From DATBLE01 sp963808815 (GTDB lineage: Bacteria; Actinomycetota; Thermoleophilia; Gaiellales; Gaiellaceae), in the NCBI GenBank assembly GCA_963808815.1, contig CAWEGI010000013.1:62001-126000 (forward strand): a DNA stretch of 64,000 nucleotides. The letters run 5' to 3'. How positions within the stretch are numbered: the first letter of the stretch is position 1; the number at the start of each line of letters is the position of its first letter. The notes under the pieces are model-generated. The model saw nothing but the letters and a program-made list of their open reading frames with translations, was not told where the DNA came from and ran no database searches. Of this stretch, positions 36,156-43,456 are shown piece after piece. Made by a program: the position numbers and the translations under genes.

Positions 36156-37071
36156 CGGCCGAGTCGCGATACCAGGCGAACGTCTGCGCGAGACCCTCGT
36201 CCAGGCCGACGGTCGGCTCCCAGCCGAGCTCGTCCCGGATCCTCGCGGCGTCGAGCGCACTGGCGCGCAGCTCGCCCTTGCGCAACGGCTCGGACTTCCG
36301 CTCGACCGAGACGCCGGCCGAGCGCTCGAGCGAGTCGAGCAGCTCGAGCACCGAGGTCCCGGTTCCGGTGCCGACGTTGTACGTCCCCGCCCGCCCGGAC
36401 TCGCCGGCGAGGAGGAACGCGCGGGCGACGTCGCCGACGTGGACGTAGTCGCGCGTCTGCGTGCCGTCGCCGTACACGGTCGGCGGCTGCCCGTGGAGGA
36501 GGCAGTGCGAGAAGATCGCGACCACGCCCGCCTCGCCGTCGAAGTTCTGGCGGGGCCCGTAAACGTTGCCGAGCCGCAGGACGACGTTGCCGACGTCGTG
36601 CAGGCGGCTCCACGTGCCGACGTACGCCTCGCCGGCCAGCTTCGACGCCCCGTAGGGCGCGAGCGGCTCGGTCACGGCGGTCTCGGGCGTGGGGATCGGG
36701 GCGTTGTCGCCGTAGAGTGCGCCGCCCGTGGACGCGAACACCACGGGCGCACCCGCGGCGGCCGCCGCCGTGCACACGTTCAACGTCCCGGCGACGTTGA
36801 TCGCCAGGTCGCGGTCGGGCTCCTTCACGGAGACGGTCACGCTCGCCTGGGCCGCCAGGTGGCAGACGAAGGTTGCCCCGTCGATCGCGCGGTGGACGCC
36901 GGCCGCATCGGTGATGTCGAGCTCGACGAGCCGGCAGCCCTCGGGGACGTTCTCGCGTTTGCCGGCCGAGAGGTCGTCGACGACCGTGACCTCGTGGCCG
37001 CGGTCGCGGAGAAGCTCCGCGACGTGCGAGCCGACGAAGCCCGCGCCTCCGGTGACGACGGCGGTGCTCAT
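36145..37071 (-). CDS. NAD-dependent epimerase/dehydratase (UDP-glucose 4-epimerase-like)
   Basis: An intact protein of 308 residues from ATG 37071, interlocked with the GT4 stop. AVVTGGAGFVGSHVAELLRD is the NAD-binding Rossmann motif. VVFASTGGALYGDNAPIPTP supplies the catalytic Ser/Thr region, and APYGASKLAGEAYVGTWSRL the YxxxK pair. NVVLRLGNVYGPRQNFDGEA and TRDYVHVGDVARAFLLAGE complete the extended-SDR plan. The family epimerises or dehydrates nucleotide sugars; the substrate could be UDP-hexose or the GDP-heptose made next door. Its TAA stop is part of the hairpin element that separates it from hddC. Confidence 0.88.
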   Translation of the reverse strand: MSTAVVTGGAGFVGSHVAELLRDRGHEVTVVDDLSAGKRENVPEGCRLVELDITDAAGVHRAIDGATFVCHLAAQASVTVSVKEPDRDLAINVAGTLNVCTAAAAAGAPVVFASTGGALYGDNAPIPTPETAVTEPLAPYGASKLAGEAYVGTWSRLHDVGNVVLRLGNVYGPRQNFDGEAGVVAIFSHCLLHGQPPTVYGDGTQTRDYVHVGDVARAFLLAGESGRAGTYNVGTGTGTSVLELLDSLERSAGVSVERKSEPLRKGELRASALDAARIRDELGWEPTVGLDEGLAQTFAWYRDSAESA

Positions 37072-38075
37072 GGACGCGCATCATCGTAGGCACGGCGGAC
37101 CTCTTCCGCATACCGCTTCCAGGTGAACTCGGCGAGGACGCGCTCCCGGGCTGCACGACCGAGGCGTGCGCGGAGCTCTGCGTCGCCCAGCAGCCGCTCG
37201 AGCGCGGCCCGTAGTGCCGCTACGTCGCCGGGGGGAACGAGCAGGCCGGTCTCACCGTCGACAACGAGGTCGCGCAGGCCGCCGACCGCCGAGGCGACAA
37301 CGGGCCGCCCGGCGGCCATCGCTTCGAGGCAGGCCACGCCGAAGCCCTCGCGCCGTGACGGGCACGCAACGACCGCCGCCCGTCCGTACAGCCGGAGGAG
37401 ATCGTCGTGCGGGACCATGCCGAGCGCCGAGGGCACCTCGTCCCGCAGCGGCCCGTCGCCGGCCACCACCAGCGGCAGCCCCTGTGTCGCCGCAACCAGT
37501 TCGCGTACGCCTTTCTCCGCCGAGAGGCGGCCGGCGTAGAGGACGTGCGGCGGGTCGTCCGGCTCGGCCACCTCGGCCGGCACCTCGATGCCGTTCGGGA
37601 TCACCCGCGCCTCGCGCGCGCCGAGCGCGCGTGCGGCGCCTGCCAGCTCCTGCGAGGCGCAGATCGCCATGCGCGCCCGTTCCAGAATCCGGCGCGCGGC
37701 CCACGGGGCGTGCTGCGCCAGGGCGACGTCCGTCCCCCAGAGCTGCACGACGAACGGTCGGCCGGTCGAGGCGGCCGCCAGGCCGCTGGGGAGCCAGTGT
37801 GCATGGACGACGTCCGCGTTCTTCGCGGCGCGGCGCGCCGCCCGGGCGAACGAGACGAGCAGCGCGGGCACGAACAGGCAGAGCCAGGGCCGCCGGCGGA
37901 GGTTGCCGACCACGCCGTGGCCGTAGGCGATCCCGAAATGCCGGAACGAGAGCGGCGAGACGACCTCGACCTCGATGCCCTCCGCACGGAGGTGCTCGAC
38001 GGCGTCGGCGACGAACCGCCCGACGACGTCCTCCGGCGAGCGCGGGTAGGACGTAGTGAGCATGACGACCTTCAC
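37068..38075 (-). CDS. Glycosyltransferase family 4
   Basis: An intact protein of 335 residues; GTG 38075 is chosen because a TAGCTT box lies 7 bases upstream. VVMLTTSYPRSPEDVVGRFV opens the acceptor domain. VVHAHWLPSGLAAA, ARVIPNGIEVPAEVAEPDDP, VLYAGRLSAEKGVRELVAAT and CPSRREGFGVACLEAMAAGR (the EX7E-type donor site), then PVVASAVGGLRDLVVDGETG, are the standard GT4 series. It is a retaining cytoplasmic transferase using a nucleotide sugar, perhaps the GDP-heptose from the downstream genes. The 5' end overlaps the divergent GSCFA gene. Confidence 0.92.
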   Translation of the reverse strand: MKVVMLTTSYPRSPEDVVGRFVADAVEHLRAEGIEVEVVSPLSFRHFGIAYGHGVVGNLRRRPWLCLFVPALLVSFARAARRAAKNADVVHAHWLPSGLAAASTGRPFVVQLWGTDVALAQHAPWAARRILERARMAICASQELAGAARALGAREARVIPNGIEVPAEVAEPDDPPHVLYAGRLSAEKGVRELVAATQGLPLVVAGDGPLRDEVPSALGMVPHDDLLRLYGRAAVVACPSRREGFGVACLEAMAAGRPVVASAVGGLRDLVVDGETGLLVPPGDVAALRAALERLLGDAELRARLGRAARERVLAEFTWKRYAEEVRRAYDDARP

Positions 38076-39242
38076 GGGCGGCAAGCTACAGTTCGAGGCC
38101 GAAAACGGATGGCGCAAACCTCTCACCAATCCCGACGGAACGAGGGACGTCGGCTTCTTGATCAGCGACAGCGCGATCAGGCCCCAGAAGCTGTGGTCGC
38201 ACTCATGGCACAAGGCCGATGCGAAGTTCTTCCCGGCCGACCGGCGACACTTCGACGACTTCGACGGGCTGATCCGCGACTACATCCTCCCGGGACACAC
38301 CCCGGTGGAGCCCCTCCTCCAGGCGGACGACCTGGTCGTCACCCTCGGCTCCTGCTTCGCCCGCGAGCTGCGCACGTTCCTGAGCGAGGCCGGGCTGCTG
38401 GCGACGCACGCTCCGCATCCCGGAAGGGCTGAACAACACCTACGCCCTCCTCGATTTCGTCGCCTGGTGCGTGACCGGTTCCGAGACCGGCCGGGGCTTC
38501 CGCTACGACCGCCTCGAGTCGGGCGAGATCCAGGAGTGGGTCGCCGACGAGGAGCGCGAGGCGTTCGTCCGGCGCGTTCGCCGACGCAGGCGCGTTCGTC
38601 TTCACCATCGGCCTGGCCGAGGTCTGGCAGGACCGCGAGACGGGCGGCGTGTTCTGGCGCGGCGTCCCGAAGGAGATCTTCGATGCCGACCGCCACGTGT
38701 TCCGGCTGACGACGGTGGAGGAGAACGCCCGCAACATCCTCGAGATGGTCGACCTGGTGCGCCAGGTCAACGCTTACCGCGCCGATCGTCGTCACGCTCT
38801 CGCCGGTGCCACTGGAGGCGACGTTCCGCGACATCTCCTGCATGACCGCCGACTCGGTCTCGAAGTCGGTCCTCCGCGTCGCGATCGACCAGGCGATGGG
38901 CGAGCACCGCCCGAACGTCTACTACTGGCCGTCGTTCGAGATCGTGCGCTGGGCGGGCGCCCACGTCAGCTGGCCCGCGTACGGCTTCCACGACGACCGC
39001 TCCCGCCACGTCACCCGCTACACCGTCGGCCGGATCATCGACGCGTTCGTCGAGGCGTTCTACGTGCCGGACGCGGTCGCGCTGATGCGCTCGCGGCAGA
39101 CGCCGCCGCGCTCGCCCACATCGCTCGCCGGCGATGGGAGGGTCGGGAGGGCGCGAACGGCCGCGGAGGCGCAGCGCAGGAGAAGCGCAGAGGCGCAGGC
39201 CAAGCGGGAGAAGCGCGCCGCGGCGTGCAGCCGAGCGCGTAG
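38062..39242 (+). CDS. GSCFA-domain protein (frameshifted)
   Basis: The start is ATG 38062 (GTG 38056 also in frame), overlapping the divergent GT4 start by 14 bases. LVVTLGSCFARELRTFLSEA carries the name-giving GSCFA motif. After slips near 38415 and 38575, AFVFTIGLAEVWQDRETGGV and FRLTTVEENARNILEMVDLV follow; after another near 38780, TLSPVPLEATFRDISCMTAD and YYWPSFEIVRWAGAHVSWPA lead to VTRYTVGRIIDAFVEAFYVP. The charged helical tail ends near TAG 39240-39242. The family is SGNH-hydrolase-like and is found in polysaccharide loci, where an acyl-ester role is suspected but unproven. The 3' end overlaps the convergent PhyH gene, and the exact end is uncertain. Confidence 0.72.
38083..38088 (-). 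promoter_or_regulatory. -10-like box TAGCTT, leaderless, inside the divergent GSCFA frame
   Basis: TAGCTT on the minus strand lies 7 bases before GTG 38075. It falls within the first codons of the divergent GSCFA gene, so the two genes cannot be expressed independently of each other's sequence. Confidence 0.4.
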
Positions 39243-40057
39243 GCCGACTGCTCGTCCAGGTCGGCCACCGTCCACTTCGACGTCGAACTTCCGCCGGTGG
39301 TGCTGCTGGCCCGCCTCCGAGAGGTACGTGTGGTACGAGAGGATCCGCGGCCGCGACGCGGGCGAAGCCGCCGCGGTGGAAGCCGCTCGTGTCGCAGAAG
39401 ACGATCGCGCCCGGGCCCGCCAGTCAGCGACCGGCAGTCGGCCGGGTCGACCGCTGCCTCGAGCTCGTCCTGCGGCGGGTAGACCTCCTTGTCCTCCCAG
39501 GGCCAGAGCGAGCCGTACCGGCCGCCGGCGGCGCTGCCGAGGACGTACTCGAACGGCCCGGCCTCCTCGTCGACCTCGTTGAAGTACGTGAAGACCTTGA
39601 CGATGTGGTTCTCCCACCCGTCCCGGTGCCAGCGCTGCGAGGCGCTGCGGGCTGCCTCGGCGTCGGGCACCGTGTACCAGTTGTCGACGTCGTGGAGCCG
39701 CATCGGCTCGCTGCGGTACGCGTTGACGATGCCCAGGAACTCGGGCGACGCGCCCATGCTCACCCACGGATTCTCGAGGCCGAACGTCGGCCGGTCCTCT
39801 CCCTTCTTCACGCGGTAGCGCCGGACCAGAAACGCCTTGCCGAACGCGGCGACCCGGTCGTCGTGGCTCATCGACGGGAGCAGCGCCTCGGTCTCGGCGA
39901 CGAACTCGCCCATGTCGGCGGCCGCCCGCTCCCAGCGCTCGTCGTCCGTGAAGAGCTCGGCGAAGGGAACGATCGCGACGCCGTCCTGCCGGAGCTGCTC
40001 GACCACCCGCTCCTGCACCGGACTCAGGTCAGACGGGCGCAACGCGTGCGAGGCCAC
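39035..40057 (-). CDS. PhyH-type Fe(II)/2-oxoglutarate dioxygenase, third copy (frameshifted, 3' end uncertain)
   Basis: The start is GTG 40057, six bases after a TAGGAT box and 29 bases inside the O-antigen-ligase gene. SQRWHRDGWENHIVKVFTYF gives the HxD iron ligands and EVDEEAGPFEYVLGSAAGGR the next strand. After slips near 39420 and 39350, VFCDTSGFHRGGFAR supplies the distal His and the 2-oxoglutarate Arg. It is the closest relative of the gene at 19742-20590. The paralogue ends about 20 residues after the last shared segment, but no stop in any frame exists between about 39270 and 39060. The true end is therefore either 39035, overlapping the GSCFA gene by 200 bases, or obscured by errors. 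Confidence 0.75.
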   Translation of the reverse strand: MASHALRPSDLSPVQERVVEQLRQDGVAIVPFAELFTDDERWERAAADMGEFVAETEALLPSMSHDDRVAAFGKAFLVRRYRVKKGEDRPTFGLENPWVSMGASPEFLGIVNAYRSEPMRLHDVDNWYTVPDAEAARSASQRWHRDGWENHIVKVFTYFNEVDEEAGPFEYVLGSAAGGRYGSLWPWEDKEVYPPQDELEAAVDPADCRSLTGGPGRDRLLRHERLPPRRLRPRRGRGSSRTTRTSRRRASSTTGGSSTSKWTVADLDEQSAYALGCTPRRASPAWPAPLRFSCAAPPRPFAPSRPSHRRRAMWASAAASAASASARPRPARRTPRRTRR

Positions 40058-41384
40058 GGGCCGATCCTAGTGCAGGCTGCAAGCGGTGCGCGAAGACGAG
40101 CGGGCAGGCGAGCGCGAACATCGCCAGGACGTAGAAGTAGTAGAAGGTCATGGTCAGGTAGAAGGCGTTCGCGACCAGCGTTCCAGCCAGCGCGGCGGTG
40201 AGGCCCCAGGCGAGCGGCCGCAGCCGCGCCGAGGCCGGATCGCCGATCGCCGCCAGCGCCCGGCCCGCCTCCCGCGCGTCGCTCAGCCGGCGGAAGAGGT
40301 ACCAGAGGTAGGCGGCGAACACGGCCGTCCCCACCAGGCCGGTCTCGACGAGCAGCGCCACGTAGAACGAGTGCGGCCCCCAGTTCGTCTTGCCGGTGAC
40401 GGTCTCGTAGTAGACCGAGAACGTGTTGAACCCGAGCCCGAACAACGGGTGACCGGCCAGGACGTTCGGGATGAAGTCGTAGACGCCGAAGTGCGCCGAC
40501 GTCGAGCCGCCGCCCGTCTGGAAGCGTGACCGGATCACGGTCTCGAAGAAGTGCAGCCGCGAAAGGACGACGATTGCCACCAGGCCGAGCGCCACTCCGA
40601 GCGGCACCAGCAGATCGCGGGAGACGAGCCACCGCCGGTACGGGATCGCCAGCACGAGCAGCCCGACGGCGAGACCGAGGAGGCCGCTGCGCGACAGCGT
40701 CGCCAGCTCGACCACGAACAGGAAGCCGAGCACGACGGCGAGCTGGGTGCGGAGCCGGTGGCCGCGACCGAGCCGGAAGTAGACGGGCAGCAGCACCAGG
40801 ATCGGGACGATCAGCATGATCCCGAGGTGGTTGGGGTCGCCGGTCAGGGCGTTCGGCCGGTAGACGCTCTTCCCCTCGACGGCGCCGTAGATGTTGATCG
40901 AGCTCGCGCCCCCGGTCAGCGGCGAGAGTACGGCGTTGTCGAGGTTGCGCCCTCCCTGGGCCGCGACGAGCTGGAGCACGCCGTAGACGGCGTTGACGAC
41001 GATCCCGGCGGTGAAGGTGCCGATCGTCTGCCAGTAGAAGCGTTCTGAGCGCCGCGACATATACGCGATGCCGGCGACGAGGAAGAGGATGTGGATTGCC
41101 CACTTGAGCATCCCCTTCCCGAATTGCCCGGAGGCGTCGGCAGTGCCGATCGAGTAGTAGCCGATCAGGTAGCTGAGCAGGAAGGCGAGCCCGAAGCACG
41201 CCACGATCGCCGAGGTCTGCGGCAGCCCCCAGTCGTGCCTGCCGAACCGCTCCACCGTCCAGGCGACCAGGAAGCCGACCGCGAGGATGTCCGCGATGCT
41301 GACCGTGCCGGCGACGTTCCAGTGCACCTTCTCGAAGGTGACGCAGAAGACCGTCGCCAAGAAGAGGTAGCGCGTGATCCTCAT
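40029..41384 (-). CDS. O-antigen ligase/polymerase-like membrane protein (Wzy_C family)
   Basis: An intact protein of 451 residues from ATG 41384 with about 10-12 hydrophobic segments. The large periplasmic loop between about residues 285 and 345 carries FGVYDFIPNVLAGHPLFGLG and GPHSFYVALLVETGLVGTAV, the region with conserved His and Gly that defines the WaaL/Wzy_C family. LATLSRSGLLGLAVGLLVLA is the preceding helix. Members join a lipid-linked glycan to an acceptor or polymerise repeat units on the outer face of the membrane. In a cluster with an ABC exporter, ligation of the exported chain or polymerisation are both possible. Confidence 0.87.
   Translation of the reverse strand: MRITRYLFLATVFCVTFEKVHWNVAGTVSIADILAVGFLVAWTVERFGRHDWGLPQTSAIVACFGLAFLLSYLIGYYSIGTADASGQFGKGMLKWAIHILFLVAGIAYMSRRSERFYWQTIGTFTAGIVVNAVYGVLQLVAAQGGRNLDNAVLSPLTGGASSINIYGAVEGKSVYRPNALTGDPNHLGIMLIVPILVLLPVYFRLGRGHRLRTQLAVVLGFLFVVELATLSRSGLLGLAVGLLVLAIPYRRWLVSRDLLVPLGVALGLVAIVVLSRLHFFETVIRSRFQTGGGSTSAHFGVYDFIPNVLAGHPLFGLGFNTFSVYYETVTGKTNWGPHSFYVALLVETGLVGTAVFAAYLWYLFRRLSDAREAGRALAAIGDPASARLRPLAWGLTAALAGTLVANAFYLTMTFYYFYVLAMFALACPLVFAHRLQPALGSARGLARVAPV
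40064..40069 (-). promoter_or_regulatory. -10-like box TAGGAT, leaderless
   Basis: TAGGAT on the minus strand lies 6 bases before GTG 40057, within the last codons of the upstream ligase gene. Identical in sequence to the box before the first PhyH gene. Confidence 0.4.
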
Positions 41385-41387
41385 CCG

Positions 41388-42191
41388 TCAGCCTGCGGGC
41401 GTGTGCCAGACGATCAGCGTGCCGGGGTTCTTGTACTTGTCGCCGAACAGGTCGGGGACGACGGTGTCGATCGTCAGCTCGCCGCCCTGGGCGAGCTCCT
41501 CCAGGAGCGCCCACAAGTTCTGGTTGTAGCGCTGGCGCACGGCGTACTCGAGCGAGGCCTGGTCGGGCACGTCGAGGATCTGCCAGCCGACGGGCTCGAA
41601 GTGGAGCCCGGTCACGCTGGCCCCGAGGTCGAAGAGGCCGGTGATCGCCTCGCGAGGCAGCTCTGTGACCTGCTCGATGCTGTGGACCGTGAAGACGAGG
41701 ACGTGTGCGTTTCCGCCCGGCAGCGCGCCGTAGCGCGGCTGCTCGAAGTCGAACGAAGCAGTCGCCAGATCCAGCTGCGGATCGAGCCCGGAGAGGATCT
41801 CCGTGCACCTCCGTCCCGACTCGGTCGGCTCGAGCGCGTGGTACGGGACCCGGGGCCCGCCCCAGAGGTGGAGGTTCAGCAGGTTCATCCCGCCACCGCT
41901 GCCGAGCTCGACGACCATGCTCGTCTCAGGCCTGCACGCGTCGAGCAGAAGGCGCTGGATCAGATCACGCCGGGCGCCGGTCATGGCCGCGCGCGGCAGC
42001 GTTACACGCGAGCCGAGCGCCATCCCCGCCTGCGGCTCGAGGCTCAGCTCACGCTCCTCCGCCTCGACCCGGCGAACGGCCCGGGAGAGGTCGTGCTCCC
42101 CCGACTCGACGACGGCGGCGGCGAAGTCCCGCACCGATCCCCACTTGCCCTCGTACCGGTCGATCGTCCTGCGTCTGTCGTCGGAGAGCAC
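41388..42191 (-). CDS. Class I SAM-dependent methyltransferase, unknown acceptor
   Basis: An intact protein of about 267 residues from GTG 42191, three bases from the ligase start. An N-terminal helical region (DRYEGKWGSVRDFAAAVVES) precedes the Rossmann core: SMVVELGSGGGMNLLNLHLW is motif I, YHALEPTESGRRCTEILSGL motif II, and VLVFTVHSIEQVTELPREAI motif IV. The C-terminal half (RQRYNQNLWALLEELAQGGE) is helical. It lies between a GT4 and the O-antigen-ligase-like gene. A role in methylating, and perhaps terminating, the glycan chain is possible but not shown by the sequence. Confidence 0.8.
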   Translation of the reverse strand: MLSDDRRRTIDRYEGKWGSVRDFAAAVVESGEHDLSRAVRRVEAEERELSLEPQAGMALGSRVTLPRAAMTGARRDLIQRLLLDACRPETSMVVELGSGGGMNLLNLHLWGGPRVPYHALEPTESGRRCTEILSGLDPQLDLATASFDFEQPRYGALPGGNAHVLVFTVHSIEQVTELPREAITGLFDLGASVTGLHFEPVGWQILDVPDQASLEYAVRQRYNQNLWALLEELAQGGELTIDTVVPDLFGDKYKNPGTLIVWHTPAG

Positions 42192-42204
42192 GCGGCCTCG
42201 CAAT

Positions 42205-43456
42205 CTACCCGAGGGTTCGCAGGAGCTCGGCGAGCTCCCCGACACGGGTCTCGCGCGCGATCCGGCGGCGTGACTCGTCGTCGAGCGTCGGGCTGGACAG
42301 CGTGCCGGCGCGCCAGCGCGCATGCAGGCCCTCGAGCGCCTCGCGGATCGCCACCGGGTCGTCGGGCTGCGCCACCACCCCGGCGCCGGACTTGCGGATC
42401 AGCTCCGCGGCCGCACCGTCCGGCGGCACGGCGGCCAGGATCGGGCGCTCCGCAGCGAGGTATTCGAACACCTTCCCCGACAGGACCCCCCGGCCGCGGC
42501 CCCCGGCCTCCGGGATCAGCAGGAGCAGAGCCTCGGAGTCGCGCTGGAGCTCGAGCGAGCGGCGGCGGGTCACGTACGGGACGAGCTCGAGCCGGTCGCC
42601 GAGACCGAGCCCTTCGGCCCACTCGCGGTCGGCCGGCCGGAAGTCGCCGACGAAGCGCGCGATCACGTCGAGTCCGGACTCGGCCAGCGCGGTGATGAAC
42701 GGCCTCGGGTCGCGCCGGCCGAAGAAGCTGCCGGTGTGCGTGATCCGGAAGCGCGGCGAGGGATGGAGCTCCAGTCCGGCGAAGTCGTCGAAGTCCGCCC
42801 CGTTCGCGATCGTCACCACGCGGCCTTTCGGCTCGAAGCCGCGTGCCTCCTCGGCGATGGCGTCGGCAGCGGCGACGATCGCGTCGGCGTAGCCCGCGAC
42901 CAGCCCCGCGACGCCGTGCTCGCCCTGCTCCTTGATCCGGGCCAGCCGCCGCTCGTCGCCGCGGCGGTGCGGGTGGGCGACGAGCGAGTCTCGGAGGTCG
43001 GCGACCCAGCGGGATGCCGGTCGCGCGCTTCACCGCCGCGCCGACGAAGTGCACCGAGCTGGGCGGCGAGGTGGTGAGGACGACGTCGATGCCCTCGTGC
43101 TTGACGATCCGGATCGCCGCCGGGATCGCGGTCAGGTTCCAGGTGACGTTCTCGTCGGGGACCAGCAGCCGGCGACCGAAGAGCCTGGCCTGGATGCCGA
43201 CCCGCTCGAGGCCCTGCTTGCCGTGCAGCTCCTGCGCCGGCAGTCGTCCGCGGGGACCGACGTAGCGCGCGCGGTGGACCCACGCCTGGGTCGGCGGTTC
43301 GAGCTCGTCGTCTCGGTGGACCCACTTCGGGTCGTCGGGCGCGAGGACGTGGGTCTCGATCCCGAGCCCGGGCAGGTGGGTGGCCGTCTTCAGCGTCCGC
43401 TGGACGCCGCCGCCGCCTGCCGGCGGGAAGTACATGGAGACGAGCAGGACCTTCAC
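42205..43456 (-). CDS. Glycosyltransferase family 4 (one frameshift)
   Basis: The start is GTG 43456, interlocked with the GT-C gene stop (GTGA). LLVSMYFPPAGGGGVQRTLK is the glycine-rich acceptor-domain start of GT4 enzymes of the WbuB type. VDVVLTTSPPSSVHFVGAAV follows. After a slip near 43015, VTIANGADFDDFAGLELHPS, RITHTGSFFGRRDPRPFITA and ALLLLIPEAGGRGRGVLSGK lead to VFEYLAAERPILAAVPPDGA, the donor-binding region. Length is about 417 residues. It probably adds an internal sugar from a UDP- or GDP-donor. Confidence 0.87.
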
